Source: Mycolicibacterium sp. J2 (GTDB taxonomy: Bacteria; Actinomycetota; Actinomycetes; Mycobacteriales; Mycobacteriaceae). From it: DNA of 64,000 nt. The number at the start of each line of letters is the position of its first letter. The first letter of the stretch is position 1. The translations under genes and the position numbers were made by a program. The stretch spans positions 1 to 64,000 of the forward strand of contig NZ_JAPFPY010000005.1 of assembly GCF_026240945.1 (NCBI RefSeq), read 5' to 3'. Below, in pieces: positions 41,907 to 51,328 of the stretch. The notes beneath the pieces were generated by a model that saw nothing but the letters and a program-made list of their open reading frames with translations, did not search any database and was not told the origin of the DNA.

Positions 41907-42940
41907 TGCTGGTTGTGACGATCGTGCTGGCGGTGCTGATCGGCGCCGCGATCCTGCTGACCGGCTCCTGGGCCTATCTGACCGCCAACCGGCTGGACCG
42001 CCTGCACGTGCGATACGACCTGTCCTGGCAGGCGCTGGACGCCGCCCTGGCCCGGCGGGCGGTGGTCGCGCGGGCGGTGGCCGTCGACGCCTTCGGGCAG
42101 GACCCCGAGGGCAAGCGACTGGCCGCACTGGCCGACGCCGCCGAACGTGCCCCCCGCGCGGCACGCGAAGCCGCCGAGAACGAACTGTCCGCGGCGCTGG
42201 GCGCCGTGGCCCCGTCGGCGCTGCCGCTGGCCCTGGTTGCCGAACTCGCCGATGCCGAGGCCCGGGTGCTGCTGGCCCGCCGGTTTCACAACGACGCCGT
42301 CCGGGACACCCTGGCGCTGCGCGAACGGCCGATGGTGCGGTTGTTGCACCTCGGTGGTACCGCCGCGCTGCCCAGCTATTTCGAGATCGTCGAACGCGCC
42401 GGGCCGGCAGCGCGCGGCACCGCCTCGGCCGGCACACGGGTATCCGCGCGGGTGGTCTTGCTCGACGAGGACGGTCACGTGCTGTTGTTCCGCGGATCCG
42501 ACCCGGCCCGCGACGGTGCGGACGCCCGGCCGTGGTGGTTCACCATCGGGGGCGCCGTCGAGCCCGGCGAGGGCCTCGCGGACGCGGCGGCCCGCGAACT
42601 CTTCGAGGAGACCGGCCTGCGGGTTCCCGCGGCCGACCTCGTCGGACCGGTGTGGCGCCGGGACGCCATCATCGACTTCAACGGCGCGGTGATCCGCAGC
42701 GAGGAGCTGTACTTTGTGCATCGCACCCCCCGGTTCGAACCCGTGGCGATCGGCCACACGGCCCTGGAACGCCGCTACATTCACGGCCACTGCTGGTGCG
42801 ATGCGACAATGATCGCCGAGCTGGTCGCCAAGGGGGAGTCGGTGTATCCGCTGCAGCTCGGCGAGTTACTGGCACAGGCCGGAGAGCTCGCCGATGTGCG
42901 CGGTGCCGGGCCTGGAACCCAGCCTCAAGAGATCCGCTGA
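41906..42940 (+). CDS. Membrane-anchored Nudix hydrolase
   Basis: 344 residues, orthologue of Rv2609c. One N-terminal membrane helix (about 3-25) is followed by a charged helical region (about 28-130) whose pattern recalls LemA proteins. Then comes a Nudix domain with a complete Nudix box, G216 to L238 (GAVEPGEGLADAAARELFEE then TGL), for pyrophosphate cleavage of a nucleotide-linked substrate. Its location in the PIM operon suggests it may act on GDP-mannose or a CDP-lipid, but this is unproven. It starts with a GTG overlapping the pimA stop. Confidence 0.85.
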   Translation: MLVVTIVLAVLIGAAILLTGSWAYLTANRLDRLHVRYDLSWQALDAALARRAVVARAVAVDAFGQDPEGKRLAALADAAERAPRAAREAAENELSAALGAVAPSALPLALVAELADAEARVLLARRFHNDAVRDTLALRERPMVRLLHLGGTAALPSYFEIVERAGPAARGTASAGTRVSARVVLLDEDGHVLLFRGSDPARDGADARPWWFTIGGAVEPGEGLADAAARELFEETGLRVPAADLVGPVWRRDAIIDFNGAVIRSEELYFVHRTPRFEPVAIGHTALERRYIHGHCWCDATMIAELVAKGESVYPLQLGELLAQAGELADVRGAGPGTQPQEIR

Positions 42941-43007
42941 GGCTGCGGATCCAATTGATTTGGCGCCACGTTTAGACTAGATCAGTAGTGAACTGGAGGA
43001 GATTGCG

Positions 43008-43949
43008 ATGGATTTCGTCGGGCAGGAGCGCAGCGACCGGGAAAACGGTGTGGCAGCGCAGAACGGTAACCAGACCGGCACCGCCCGGGTGAAACGCGGG
43101 ATGGCCGAGATGCTCAAGGGCGGCGTCATCATGGACGTGGTCACCCCAGAGCAGGCCCGGATCGCCGAGGCCGCCGGTGCGGTGGCGGTGATGGCCTTGG
43201 AGCGGGTGCCCGCGGACATCCGCGCCCAGGGCGGGGTCTCCCGGATGAGCGATCCGGACATGATCGAGGGCATCATCGACGCGGTCACCATCCCGGTGAT
43301 GGCCAAGGCCCGCATCGGGCACTTCGTCGAGGCGCAGATCCTGCAGAGCCTGGGCGTGGACTACATCGACGAGTCCGAGGTGCTGACCCCGGCCGACTAC
43401 GCCAACCACATCGACAAGTGGCGCTTCACCGTGCCGTTCGTCTGTGGTGCCACCAACCTGGGTGAGGCGCTGCGCCGGATCACCGAGGGCGCGGCCATGA
43501 TCCGGTCCAAAGGTGAGGCCGGCACCGGCGATGTCTCCAATGCCACCACTCATATGCGGACCATCGGCGCCGAGATCCGCCGCCTCACCTCGTTGAGCGA
43601 GGACGAGTTGTTCGTGGCGGCCAAGGAACTGCAGGCCCCCTATGACCTGGTTGTCGAGGTGGCCCGGGCCGGCAAGCTGCCGGTCACGATGTTCACCGCC
43701 GGCGGCATCGCGACCCCGGCCGACGCAGCGATGATGATGCAGCTCGGCGCCGAGGGTGTGTTCGTCGGCTCGGGCATCTTCAAGTCCGGCGACCCGGCTG
43801 CGCGGGCGGCGGCCATCGTGAAGGCCACCACCTTCTACGACGATCCCGACGTGCTGGCCAAGGTCTCCCGCGGTCTCGGCGAGGCCATGGTCGGCATCAA
43901 CGTCGACGACATCCCGGTGCCTCACCGGCTCGCCGAACGCGGCTGGTAA
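43008..43949 (+). CDS. pdxS: Pyridoxal 5'-phosphate synthase subunit PdxS
   Basis: 313 residues; the synthase subunit of DXP-independent vitamin B6 synthesis, combining ribose 5-phosphate, glyceraldehyde 3-phosphate and PdxT-derived ammonia. The chromophore-forming lysine is Lys100 ([10 protein letters not shown]), with conserved Asp43 (GVIMDVV) and the second lysine in [18 protein letters not shown] precedes the ATG. A TAGACT -10 box at 42973-42978 is a plausible promoter, with no clear -35. Confidence 0.96.
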   Translation: MDFVGQERSDRENGVAAQNGNQTGTARVKRGMAEMLKGGVIMDVVTPEQARIAEAAGAVAVMALERVPADIRAQGGVSRMSDPDMIEGIIDAVTIPVMAKARIGHFVEAQILQSLGVDYIDESEVLTPADYANHIDKWRFTVPFVCGATNLGEALRRITEGAAMIRSKGEAGTGDVSNATTHMRTIGAEIRRLTSLSEDELFVAAKELQAPYDLVVEVARAGKLPVTMFTAGGIATPADAAMMMQLGAEGVFVGSGIFKSGDPAARAAAIVKATTFYDDPDVLAKVSRGLGEAMVGINVDDIPVPHRLAERGW

Positions 43950-43959
43950 AACTCACAAC

Positions 43960-44808
43960 GTGGCGATTGAAGAGATCCTCGACCTGGAGCAGCTCGAGGT
44001 CGACATCTATCGCGGTGGGGTGTTCAGCCCGGAGTCGGGCTTCCTGCAGCGCACGTTCGGTGGACACGTCGCGGGCCAGTCCCTGGTGTCGGCCGTGCGC
44101 ACGGTGGACCCGAGGTTCCAGGTGCACTCCCTGCACGGGTACTTCCTGCGGCCCGGCGACGCCCGCGCGCCGTCGGTGTATCTGGTGGAGCGGATCCGCG
44201 ACGGCGGGTCGTTCTGCACCCGCCGGGTGAGCGCCATCCAGCACGGTCAGACCATCTTCAGCATGTCGGCGTCGTTCCAGACCGACCAGAGCGGGATCGA
44301 GCACCAGGACGCGCCGCCGGTCACGCTGCCGCCGGACGACATTCCCGACTTCAAGTCGGTCAGCAAGGTGTTCGACGACGCCAGTTTCCGGCAGTTCGAC
44401 GAATGGGATGTCCGGATCATTCCGAGGGATTCGCTGAACCTGGTGCCGGGCAAGGCATCTCAGCAGCAGGTCTGGTTCCGCCATCGCGATCCGCTGCCCG
44501 ACGATCCGGTGCTGCATATCTGCGCGCTGGCGTATATGAGCGATCTGACCTTGCTCGGCTCGGCACAGGTGACCCATCCCGCGGAGCGCGCGCACCTGAT
44601 GGTGGCGTCGCTGGATCACGCGATGTGGTTCATGCGCCCGTTCCGGGCCGACGAATGGCTGCTCTACGACCAGTCCTCGCCGTCGGCGTGTGGCGGCCGT
44701 TCGCTGACCCAGGGCAAGATTTTCAATCGCTCCGGCGAGATGGTGGCCGCCGTCATGCAGGAGGGGCTGACCCGATACCAGCGGGATTTCGTCCCGCCCT
44801 CCACGTGA
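43960..44808 (+). CDS. tesB: Acyl-CoA thioesterase II
   Basis: 282 residues with a double-hotdog TesB fold that hydrolyses medium- or long-chain acyl-CoA. The catalytic segments are recognisable: [11 protein letters not shown] (Asp), then [15 protein letters not shown] and VMQEGLTR (Gln). It lies between pdxS and pdxT and overlaps pdxT by 4 bases, the arrangement of Rv2606c-Rv2605c-Rv2604c. Start GTG at 43960. Confidence 0.92.
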   Translation: MAIEEILDLEQLEVDIYRGGVFSPESGFLQRTFGGHVAGQSLVSAVRTVDPRFQVHSLHGYFLRPGDARAPSVYLVERIRDGGSFCTRRVSAIQHGQTIFSMSASFQTDQSGIEHQDAPPVTLPPDDIPDFKSVSKVFDDASFRQFDEWDVRIIPRDSLNLVPGKASQQQVWFRHRDPLPDDPVLHICALAYMSDLTLLGSAQVTHPAERAHLMVASLDHAMWFMRPFRADEWLLYDQSSPSACGGRSLTQGKIFNRSGEMVAAVMQEGLTRYQRDFVPPST

Positions 44809-45389
44809 CCGTCCGGGTCGGCGTGCTCGCCCTACAGGGCGATACCCGCGAGCACCTGGCCGCGCTGCGCGAAGCCGGTGCCGACGCGCTCACGGTACGC
44901 CGGGCTTCGGAGCTGGAATCGGTTGATGCGTTGGTGCTTCCCGGTGGGGAATCCACCGCGATCAGTCATCTGCTGCGGGAGTTCGAGCTCTTGGCGCCGC
45001 TGCGTGCCCGGCTGGCCGGCGGGATGCCGGCTTACGGGTCATGCGCGGGGATGATCCTGCTGGCCGACGAAATCTTGGACGCCGGAGCCGAAGGCCGGCG
45101 CGCCGAGCCCTTGCACGGTATCGACATGACGGTGCGCCGCAACGCCTTCGGACGCCAGGTCGACTCCTTCGAAGAGGACATCGCGTTCGAGGGGTTGGAC
45201 GGCCATGTGCATGCGGTGTTCATCCGCGCGCCCTGGGTGGAGCGGGTGGGCCCGGAGGTCGAGGTGCTGGCCCGCGCCGGCGGCCATCCCGTCGCCGTGC
45301 GGCAGGGCCGCATGCTGGCGACGGCCTTTCATCCCGAGGTGACCGGTGACCGGCGGGTGCACAAACTGTTCGTCGACTCACTCGGTTGA
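44805..45389 (+). CDS. pdxT: Pyridoxal 5'-phosphate synthase glutaminase subunit PdxT
   Basis: 194 residues of a class I glutamine amidotransferase that feeds ammonia to PdxS. The triad is visible: Cys80 ([11 protein letters not shown]), His176 and Glu178 (AFHPEVTGD). The oxyanion region is [14 protein letters not shown] at 44805 overlaps the tesB stop. In M. tuberculosis the next gene is yebC; here three extra genes intervene. Confidence 0.95.
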   Translation: MTVRVGVLALQGDTREHLAALREAGADALTVRRASELESVDALVLPGGESTAISHLLREFELLAPLRARLAGGMPAYGSCAGMILLADEILDAGAEGRRAEPLHGIDMTVRRNAFGRQVDSFEEDIAFEGLDGHVHAVFIRAPWVERVGPEVEVLARAGGHPVAVRQGRMLATAFHPEVTGDRRVHKLFVDSLG

Positions 45390-45482
45390 ACATTCGGCCA
45401 ACGCGGCCATGGAGTTTGCTGTCACAGCGGCCGCCGGTGGCGCGCACAGCTTGTTCACATGTAGACGGTCCTCAATGGCTAT

Positions 45483-47411
45483 GTGACACCCCAAACGACC
45501 GCGACATTCTTCGTACCGCCCATCGACGCCGACCCTGACTTGCCTGGGGCGCAGCCCAAGAACCTGCAGCGCTGGGCGCTGCCGCTGCTGCTCGTCGGCA
45601 CCGCCGTGCTCTATCTGTGGCATATCACGGTCAACGGGATGGGCAATCAGTTCTATGCGGCGGCGGCGCAGGCCGGGTCGCAGGACTGGGAGGCGTTGCT
45701 GTTCGGGTCGCTGGATGCGCGCAATTTCATCACGGTGGACAAGCCGCCGGTGTCGCAGTGGGTGATGGGGCTCTCGGGTCAGTTGTTCGGGTTCAGCAGT
45801 GCCAGCATGTTGGTGCCCGAGGCGTTGATGGCTGTGGGGTCGGTGGCGCTGTTGTATGGGGCGGTGCGCCGGGTCGCGGGGCCGTGGGCGGGGTTGTTGG
45901 CTGGTGCGGCGTTGGCGTTGACGCCGGTGGCGGTGTTGATGTTCCGGTTCAACAATCCGGATGCGGCGATGGTGCTGTTGATGACCGCGGCGGCCTATTG
46001 CGCGGTGCGGGCGCTGGAGCGCCATGGGGCGCGGTGGATGGTGTTGGCCGGGGTGGCGTTGGGGTTTGCGTTCCTGGCCAAGATGCTCGAGGGGTTGATG
46101 GTGATGCCGGCGATCGGGGTGATGTACCTGGTCGCGGCGCCGGTGGCATGGCGATCGCGGTTACTGCACCTGCTGGGGGCGTTGGTGGCGTTTGTGGTGT
46201 CGGCCGGTTGGTATGTGGTGCTGACGTTGGTGTGGCCGGCGTCGTCGCGGCCGTATCTGGCCGGTTCCACCGACAACAACTTCATGAACCTGGTCCTGGG
46301 CTACAACGGTTTCGGTCGGGTGCTCGGGCACAACAACTACGGGTTCCAGGACGAACCGCAGATCGGTGTGGCGGCCGGGCAGGCCGTCGGGCAGGCGCAT
46401 CGGGGCATGGGCGGTTGGGGCGATCAGCAGCACGGCTTGCCCCGGCTGTTCACCGGTGAGTTCGGTTACGAGATCGGCTGGCTGCTGCTCGGTGCGCTGC
46501 TGGCGACGGTGCTGGTGCTCATCTCACGTGGTCGCGCCCCGCGCACCGATATCGTCCGGGCCGGCGCCATCCTGTTCGGCGGCTGGCTGCTGATCGACGG
46601 CCTGGTGCTCAGCTTCATGAAGACCAATGTGCACCCGTACTACTGCATGTCGCTCGCGCCCGCGGTGGCCGCGATGTTCGCCATCGGTGTCGCCGAGACG
46701 TGGCGCCGCCGCGACGGCTGGTTCGGGCGGATCGGCCTGGCCGTACTGCTGCTGACCACCGGCGGTTGGAGCTGCTGGATCCTGGGCCGCAACGCGGGCT
46801 GGCTGCCGCCACTGCGGTGGGTGATCGTCGCGGTGACCGTGGCGGCCACGCTCACGCTGCTGTGGGCGCTGGGCGCACCGCGCAGGCGGGGGATCGCCAC
46901 CGCGGCGGTGGTGGTGGCCGTGCTCAGCGCCCTCACCGGCTCGGCCGCGTACTCGCTGGCCACCGTCGGCCAGCCGCACACCGGCGGGGGACCGTCGGTC
47001 GGCCCCGCGCACGCCGACAGCAGGCACGGTGGCTGGGGGCAGCCGACCGACAATGCGGACCTCGACGCCATGCTGAAGAACACCCACACCACGTGGTCGG
47101 CCGCCATCAACCGGTCCTCGGCGGCGGCGGCGCTCGAATTGTCCACCGGCACTTCGGTGATGGCGATCGGCGGGTTCATCGGCAGCGACCCGGTGCCGAC
47201 CCTGAGCCAGTTCCAGGACGATGTGGCCGACCATCAGATCGGCTACTACATCCTGCCCGACTCCGCCGGCCACGGCGCTTTCGGCCGCAACGTCCACACC
47301 GACATCTCGGACTGGGTGAAGGCCCATTTCACGCCGGTCAAGGTCGGCACCAACACGGTGTACGACCTGACCGCGCCGAAGGCCGGCGCGGGCTCAGACC
47401 ACCGGCAGTAG
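45483..47411 (+). CDS. GT39/ArnT-like membrane glycosyltransferase
   Basis: 642 residues with about twelve membrane segments and a C-terminal soluble domain (about 505-642). The first periplasmic loop has the acidic pair region LDARNFITVDKPPVSQWVMG typical of polyprenyl-phosphate-sugar dependent transferases. It would glycosylate an envelope lipid, glycan or protein; the acceptor is unknown. The GTG at 45483 is the start. Third codon positions between about 45,620 and 46,250 strongly prefer G over C, unlike both ends of the gene, which suggests a recombined patch. The 3' end overlaps the convergent hydrolase gene by 18 bases. Confidence 0.82.
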   Translation: MTPQTTATFFVPPIDADPDLPGAQPKNLQRWALPLLLVGTAVLYLWHITVNGMGNQFYAAAAQAGSQDWEALLFGSLDARNFITVDKPPVSQWVMGLSGQLFGFSSASMLVPEALMAVGSVALLYGAVRRVAGPWAGLLAGAALALTPVAVLMFRFNNPDAAMVLLMTAAAYCAVRALERHGARWMVLAGVALGFAFLAKMLEGLMVMPAIGVMYLVAAPVAWRSRLLHLLGALVAFVVSAGWYVVLTLVWPASSRPYLAGSTDNNFMNLVLGYNGFGRVLGHNNYGFQDEPQIGVAAGQAVGQAHRGMGGWGDQQHGLPRLFTGEFGYEIGWLLLGALLATVLVLISRGRAPRTDIVRAGAILFGGWLLIDGLVLSFMKTNVHPYYCMSLAPAVAAMFAIGVAETWRRRDGWFGRIGLAVLLLTTGGWSCWILGRNAGWLPPLRWVIVAVTVAATLTLLWALGAPRRRGIATAAVVVAVLSALTGSAAYSLATVGQPHTGGGPSVGPAHADSRHGGWGQPTDNADLDAMLKNTHTTWSAAINRSSAAAALELSTGTSVMAIGGFIGSDPVPTLSQFQDDVADHQIGYYILPDSAGHGAFGRNVHTDISDWVKAHFTPVKVGTNTVYDLTAPKAGAGSDHRQ

Positions 47412-49133
47412 CAGGCGCGACGAGGAGGCGACGGTGTTCAGGCTGCTGGTGCCCACGCTCGCATGTCGGAAGTTCATGATCGCGGGCACGTCCGGATCCT
47501 GATCGTCGCCGGCCAGCACCAGCTGGATGCGGTGCCCCTTACCGAAACGCCGGGCATTGGGCACCAAAGGAATCCGGTATTCGACGGGCTCGCCGATCGG
47601 GACCGCCACGGGTGTGCGGCACGGTAACACCGGGGCTCCGGGTGTACTCGCGGCCGGGTCCACCTCACGAAGGCCGGCGCGCAACCAGCCGGCCGTCACA
47701 TCGGTCACCTCGCCACCGGGTGCCACATCCTGCAGAGTAACCAGCCACGCGGTGTCGGCAGCGGTGGCCGATGCGATGAGCCGCAGCTCGATCTCCCCGA
47801 CGACATCCAGGTCGGCCGACAGCTCCGGCGACGTCCAGGTCAGCAGCGCCGGTGGGTCGAGCTCGCCGGCCTTGACCCGGCCGGTCCCCGCCCCCAATGT
47901 CATGAAACCCCTTGTGCCGGGCTGCCCTTCGTCCGTGCTGAGAACACCGTCGGCGCGCAGTGCGTATTCGGTCACCGTCGCCACCGGCGGCCAGGACGGA
48001 CTGGTGTGCCATTGCGCCGACTCGTCACCGGGAAGGGCGTACCGGACGCGGTCGCCGTCGAGAATCCCGGTGTCGCGCCCCTTGAGCCAGTGGTCGTACC
48101 AGGCCAGTGCCTCGGTGTGCAGGCTTTCCCACGGCCACGTCAAGCCGTACCGGTCGAGCAGGCCCAGTTGCACATTCGGGTTGTGCGCCAGCGCTTTCCA
48201 CGTGACGAACGTCGAGGGCAGGTGCAGCGGTACGTTCTCCCAGTCGCAGCCCAGGTAGACGGGGATGTCGATATTGCCGAGCAGCGGTGTGAGATCCCGC
48301 TCGTCCCACCAGTCGTCGCGCACGGGGTGGGTGACCATCACATCCAGCCAGAGGTCATCCCAGGGGTGCGGGTCGTGCGGCAGTTTGAGCAACTGGTGCA
48401 TCAGCGTCACCGCGGCCTCGCCGTTCATCGTGCCGAACTTGCGGTGCAGCGGACCCAGATTGAGCACCTTGCGGGCGATCTGGAGCGGCAGGCTGCGCCA
48501 GAAGTCGTCGCTGCGGGCGGCTGTCAACCCCATCATCGACAGGAACGGCGTGATGAAGGCCGAACTCACCAGGCCGTGGTGCGAGGCCGCTTCGAACAGG
48601 TCCGCGGTGACGGCCAGCGGGAAGATGGCCCTGAGGTGCGGTGGCCGTTCGACCGCGGCCTCCAGCTGGGTCATCGCGAAGTAGCTGATGCCGATCATCC
48701 CGACGTTGCCGTCACACCACGGTTCGGCCGCGGCCCATTCGACGAGGTCGTGCATATCGCGCCGTTCCTGCCCGTCGAAGAAACCGAATTCGCCACCCGA
48801 TCCGCCTGTGCCGCGCAGGTTGGCGATCACGTGCGCGTAGCCGCGCGATACCCAGAACGGGGTATTGCCTGCCTCGATGAAACCCATCGGTGCGCCGAGG
48901 TCCTGGATCTGCCGCGGGTAGGGCGACGCAGCGATCAGGGCGGGGAAGCGGCCGTCGGCGTCGGGTCGGTGTACGTCGGCCATCAGCGAGATGCCGTCGC
49001 GGACCGGCACGCCGATGTTGATATCGCGCCGGATGCCGTACTGCGGCCGGCTGAGATTGCGGAACGTGCGGCCGGTGGTCTGCGGCCCGTTCAGCGAGGC
49101 TTTCAGGGGGGCTTTCGGAGGAGACGTGGCCAT
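47394..49133 (-). CDS. CocE/NonD-family hydrolase (X-Pro dipeptidyl-peptidase-like)
   Basis: 579 residues. The N-terminal alpha/beta-hydrolase domain contains nucleophile Ser150 in GMIGISYFA, with the oxyanion segment AASPYPRQ. The C-terminal jelly-roll domain (about 390-560) is of the X-Pro peptidase/cocaine-esterase type. Substrates are probably esters or proline-containing peptides or amides. There is no signal peptide. The gene is divergent from a TetR repressor, and one of two adjacent operator-like sites touches its start codon, so repression by that TetR is very likely. Tail overlap with the glycosyltransferase is 18 bases. Confidence 0.85.
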   Translation of the reverse strand: MATSPPKAPLKASLNGPQTTGRTFRNLSRPQYGIRRDINIGVPVRDGISLMADVHRPDADGRFPALIAASPYPRQIQDLGAPMGFIEAGNTPFWVSRGYAHVIANLRGTGGSGGEFGFFDGQERRDMHDLVEWAAAEPWCDGNVGMIGISYFAMTQLEAAVERPPHLRAIFPLAVTADLFEAASHHGLVSSAFITPFLSMMGLTAARSDDFWRSLPLQIARKVLNLGPLHRKFGTMNGEAAVTLMHQLLKLPHDPHPWDDLWLDVMVTHPVRDDWWDERDLTPLLGNIDIPVYLGCDWENVPLHLPSTFVTWKALAHNPNVQLGLLDRYGLTWPWESLHTEALAWYDHWLKGRDTGILDGDRVRYALPGDESAQWHTSPSWPPVATVTEYALRADGVLSTDEGQPGTRGFMTLGAGTGRVKAGELDPPALLTWTSPELSADLDVVGEIELRLIASATAADTAWLVTLQDVAPGGEVTDVTAGWLRAGLREVDPAASTPGAPVLPCRTPVAVPIGEPVEYRIPLVPNARRFGKGHRIQLVLAGDDQDPDVPAIMNFRHASVGTSSLNTVASSSRLLLPVV

Positions 49134-49134
49134 A

Positions 49135-49176
49135 GTTTCACGCTACGTTGAAACAAGTCTCAACGCAACGTGAAAT
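49135..49176. promoter_or_regulatory. Twin TetR operators between the hydrolase and its regulator
   Basis: Two 20-bp near-palindromes share the pattern GTyTCA-N8-TGAAAy: GTTTCACGCTACGTTGAAAC at 49135-49154 and GTCTCAACGCAACGTGAAAT at 49157-49176. Their centres are 22 bp apart, two helical turns, on the same face of DNA. The pair also forms a larger inverted repeat of 16-bp arms with two mismatches. The first site begins 2 bases from the hydrolase start codon. Confidence 0.72.
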
Positions 49177-49193
49177 ATTGCTAGGGTGTCTGC

Positions 49194-49796
49194 ATGGCGA
49201 AAAGCGCGGTGCCCCCTGGGCCCCGAGACGAACGCGGCGTCCTGCAGGCGCGCATCCTCGCCGCCGCCCGCGAGGCGTTCGCGGACACCGGCTATGCCGG
49301 GACGACGATCCGGTCGGTGGCGCGGGCGGCCGACGTCGACCCGGCGCTGGTCTACCACTACTTCGGGTCCAAGGATGGGCTGCTGGATGCGGCCACGACA
49401 CCACCTCGGCGCTGGTTGGACAGCGTCGCCGCGACCTGGGCGACACCGCTGCCCGAGCTGGGCGAAGCGCTGTTGCGGCTGATGCTCGGCGCCTGGGCCG
49501 ACGACGAGATCGGGCCGGTACTGCGCTCGGTGCTACAGACGGCGGCCCATGAGCAGAGCACGCGGGAAAAGCTGCGTCGCGTGGTCGAAAGTCAGCTGAT
49601 GGGGGTGGCGCAGCTGGGTACCGACGAGCGCGAACGCAAGGTGCGCAGTGGCCTGGTGTCGTCCCAGATCATGGGATTGGCGATGATGCGCTACATCTGG
49701 CAGATCGAGCCGGTGGCCACCATGACCGAGGAGGAACTGGTCGCTGCCGTCGCGCCGAACCTCCAGCGCTATATCGAAGGAGATCTGGCCAAGTAG
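49194..49796 (+). CDS. TetR-family repressor
   Basis: 200 residues. The helix-turn-helix is TTIRSVARAADVDPALVYHYFGSKDGLLDA (about 37-66). The C-terminal domain (TetR_C_17-like in appearance: AATTPPRRWLDSV, LLRLMLGAWADDE) binds an unknown ligand. It is divergent from the CocE-type hydrolase with twin operators between them, so it most likely represses that gene and itself. The ATG at 49194 has only a weak upstream purine stretch. It lies 41 bases before yebC, which is a core gene and probably not a target. Confidence 0.85.
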   Translation: MAKSAVPPGPRDERGVLQARILAAAREAFADTGYAGTTIRSVARAADVDPALVYHYFGSKDGLLDAATTPPRRWLDSVAATWATPLPELGEALLRLMLGAWADDEIGPVLRSVLQTAAHEQSTREKLRRVVESQLMGVAQLGTDERERKVRSGLVSSQIMGLAMMRYIWQIEPVATMTEEELVAAVAPNLQRYIEGDLAK

Positions 49797-49837
49797 ACTG
49801 GACAGCCGGAGTTTGACCAGAAAGAGGGCGTACCTGC

Positions 49838-50593
49838 ATGAGCGGCCATTCCAAGTGGGCCACCACGAAGCACAAGAAGGCGATCATCGACGCCCGCCGG
49901 GGCAAGAACTTCGCCAAGCTGATCAAGAACATCGAGGTGGCGGCCCGCACCGGTGGCGGTGACCCGGGCGGCAACCCGACCCTGTACGACGCCATCCAGA
50001 AGGCCAAGAAGTCCTCGGTCCCCAACGACAACATCGAGCGCGCGCGCAAGCGCGGCGCCGGTGAAGAGGCCGGCGGCGCCGACTGGCAGACCATCACCTA
50101 CGAGGGCTACGGGCCCAACGGTGTCGCGGTGCTGATCGAGTGTCTGACCGACAACAAGAACCGGGCCGCCGGTGAGGTCCGCGTGGCGATGACGCGCAAC
50201 GGCGGCAACATGGCCGACCCGGGTTCGGTGGCGTACCTGTTCTCCCGCAAGGGCATCATCACCCTGGAGAAGAACGGTCTGTCCGAGGACGATGTGCTGG
50301 CCGCGGTCCTGGAAGCCGGCGCCGAGGAGATCAACGACCTCGGCGAGAGTTTCGAGATCATCTCCGAGCCCACCGACCTGGTTGCCGTGCGCACCGCGCT
50401 GCAGGAAGCCGGGATCGACTACGACTCGGCCGAGGCCAGCTTCCAGCCGTCGGTCAGCGTGCAGGTGGACCTGGAGGGCGCCCGCAAGGTGCTCAAGCTC
50501 GTCGACGCCCTGGAAGACAGCGACGACGTGCAAGAGGTCTACACCAACGTCGACATCCCCGAGGATGTCGCCGCCGCGCTCGACGAGGACTAG
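49838..50593 (+). CDS. yebC: YebC/PmpR-family protein (Rv2603c orthologue)
   Basis: 251 residues, start [29 protein letters not shown] as in the whole family. TACO1/YebC proteins have been described as transcription regulators and, more recently, as factors that relieve ribosome stalling at proline stretches. Proline-rich proteins such as SecD in this window could be clients; that is speculation. The ATG follows AAAGAGGG. The convergent dehydrogenase overlaps by 4 bases. Confidence 0.95.
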   Translation: MSGHSKWATTKHKKAIIDARRGKNFAKLIKNIEVAARTGGGDPGGNPTLYDAIQKAKKSSVPNDNIERARKRGAGEEAGGADWQTITYEGYGPNGVAVLIECLTDNKNRAAGEVRVAMTRNGGNMADPGSVAYLFSRKGIITLEKNGLSEDDVLAAVLEAGAEEINDLGESFEIISEPTDLVAVRTALQEAGIDYDSAEASFQPSVSVQVDLEGARKVLKLVDALEDSDDVQEVYTNVDIPEDVAAALDED

Positions 50594-51237
50594 AGCGCAG
50601 CGCTGATCGGCGTATCCCCGCCGATCACCTCGAAGGTCCGGCCGGCGCTGTCCGGCCGGTCCAGCACGGCCAGCAGCACGCCCGCGACATCGGCGCGGGG
50701 GATGGTGCCGCGTCCCGTCGACTCCGCGATGGTCACCTTTCCGGTGCCCGGTTCGTCGGTGAGGCCGCCCGGCCGCACGATCGTGGTGCGCAGGCCGGTA
50801 CGCGCCCGGACATTCGCATCGGCGTCGGACTTGGCCCGGATATACGCGCGGAACACCTCGTCGTAGCCCGCGTCCAGGTCGCGGTCGTCGGCCGCGATCG
50901 CGGACACCATGACATAGCGACCGACACCGGCGACCTCGGCCGCGTCCGCGAGCAGCACGGCCGCGTCATGGTCGACGGTCTGCTTGCGGGCCACCCCGCT
51001 ACCCGGACCGGCGCCCGCAGCGAACACCACCGCATCGGCACCGCCGATCACCTCGGCGACCTGCTGCACCGTCGCCTGCTCCAGATCCAGCACCACGGGC
51101 ACGGCGCCGGCGGTCTCCAGATCGGCGGCGTGGGCGGGATTGCGGATGATGCCCGTGACCGTGTCGCCACGTGCACTGAGCAGCTGCTCCAGCAGCAGGG
51201 CGATCTTGCCGTGGCCGCCGGCGATGACGATATTCAT
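50590..51237 (-). CDS. NAD(P)-binding atypical short-chain dehydrogenase (NmrA/YwnB-like)
   Basis: 215 residues of Rossmann fold. The dinucleotide loop is [12 protein letters not shown] at 4-15, followed by [14 protein letters not shown] and [13 protein letters not shown]; the typical SDR YxxxK is reduced to a YIRAKSDAD region. Such proteins act as redox sensors or epimerase-like enzymes. It is convergent with yebC and divergent from ruvC, but unlikely to share their function. Confidence 0.82.
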   Translation of the reverse strand: MNIVIAGGHGKIALLLEQLLSARGDTVTGIIRNPAHAADLETAGAVPVVLDLEQATVQQVAEVIGGADAVVFAAGAGPGSGVARKQTVDHDAAVLLADAAEVAGVGRYVMVSAIAADDRDLDAGYDEVFRAYIRAKSDADANVRARTGLRTTIVRPGGLTDEPGTGKVTIAESTGRGTIPRADVAGVLLAVLDRPDSAGRTFEVIGGDTPISAAL

Positions 51238-51295
51238 GTCTCCAGCGTGCCAGCGTGTCCCTACCTGGCGGTGACGGACCGGGCCGCTACGCTAA

Positions 51296-51311
51296 TCGAA
51301 CACGTGTTCTG
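51296..51311. promoter_or_regulatory. LexA/SOS box of the ruvCAB operon
   Basis: TCGAACACGTGTTCTG matches TCGAAC-N4-GTTCGA at 10 of 12 fixed positions, 17 bases before the ruvC start. LexA control of ruvC is known in M. tuberculosis. A TACGCT -10-like hexamer lies just upstream. Confidence 0.75.
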
Positions 51312-51328
51312 TCGGTGAAGGGGTTGGC

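Noticed and set aside
45617..46459. 280-codon glycine/valine-rich plus-strand frame inside the glycosyltransferase gene
   Set aside because: Produced by the G-rich third-position patch of the real gene; not a separate gene.
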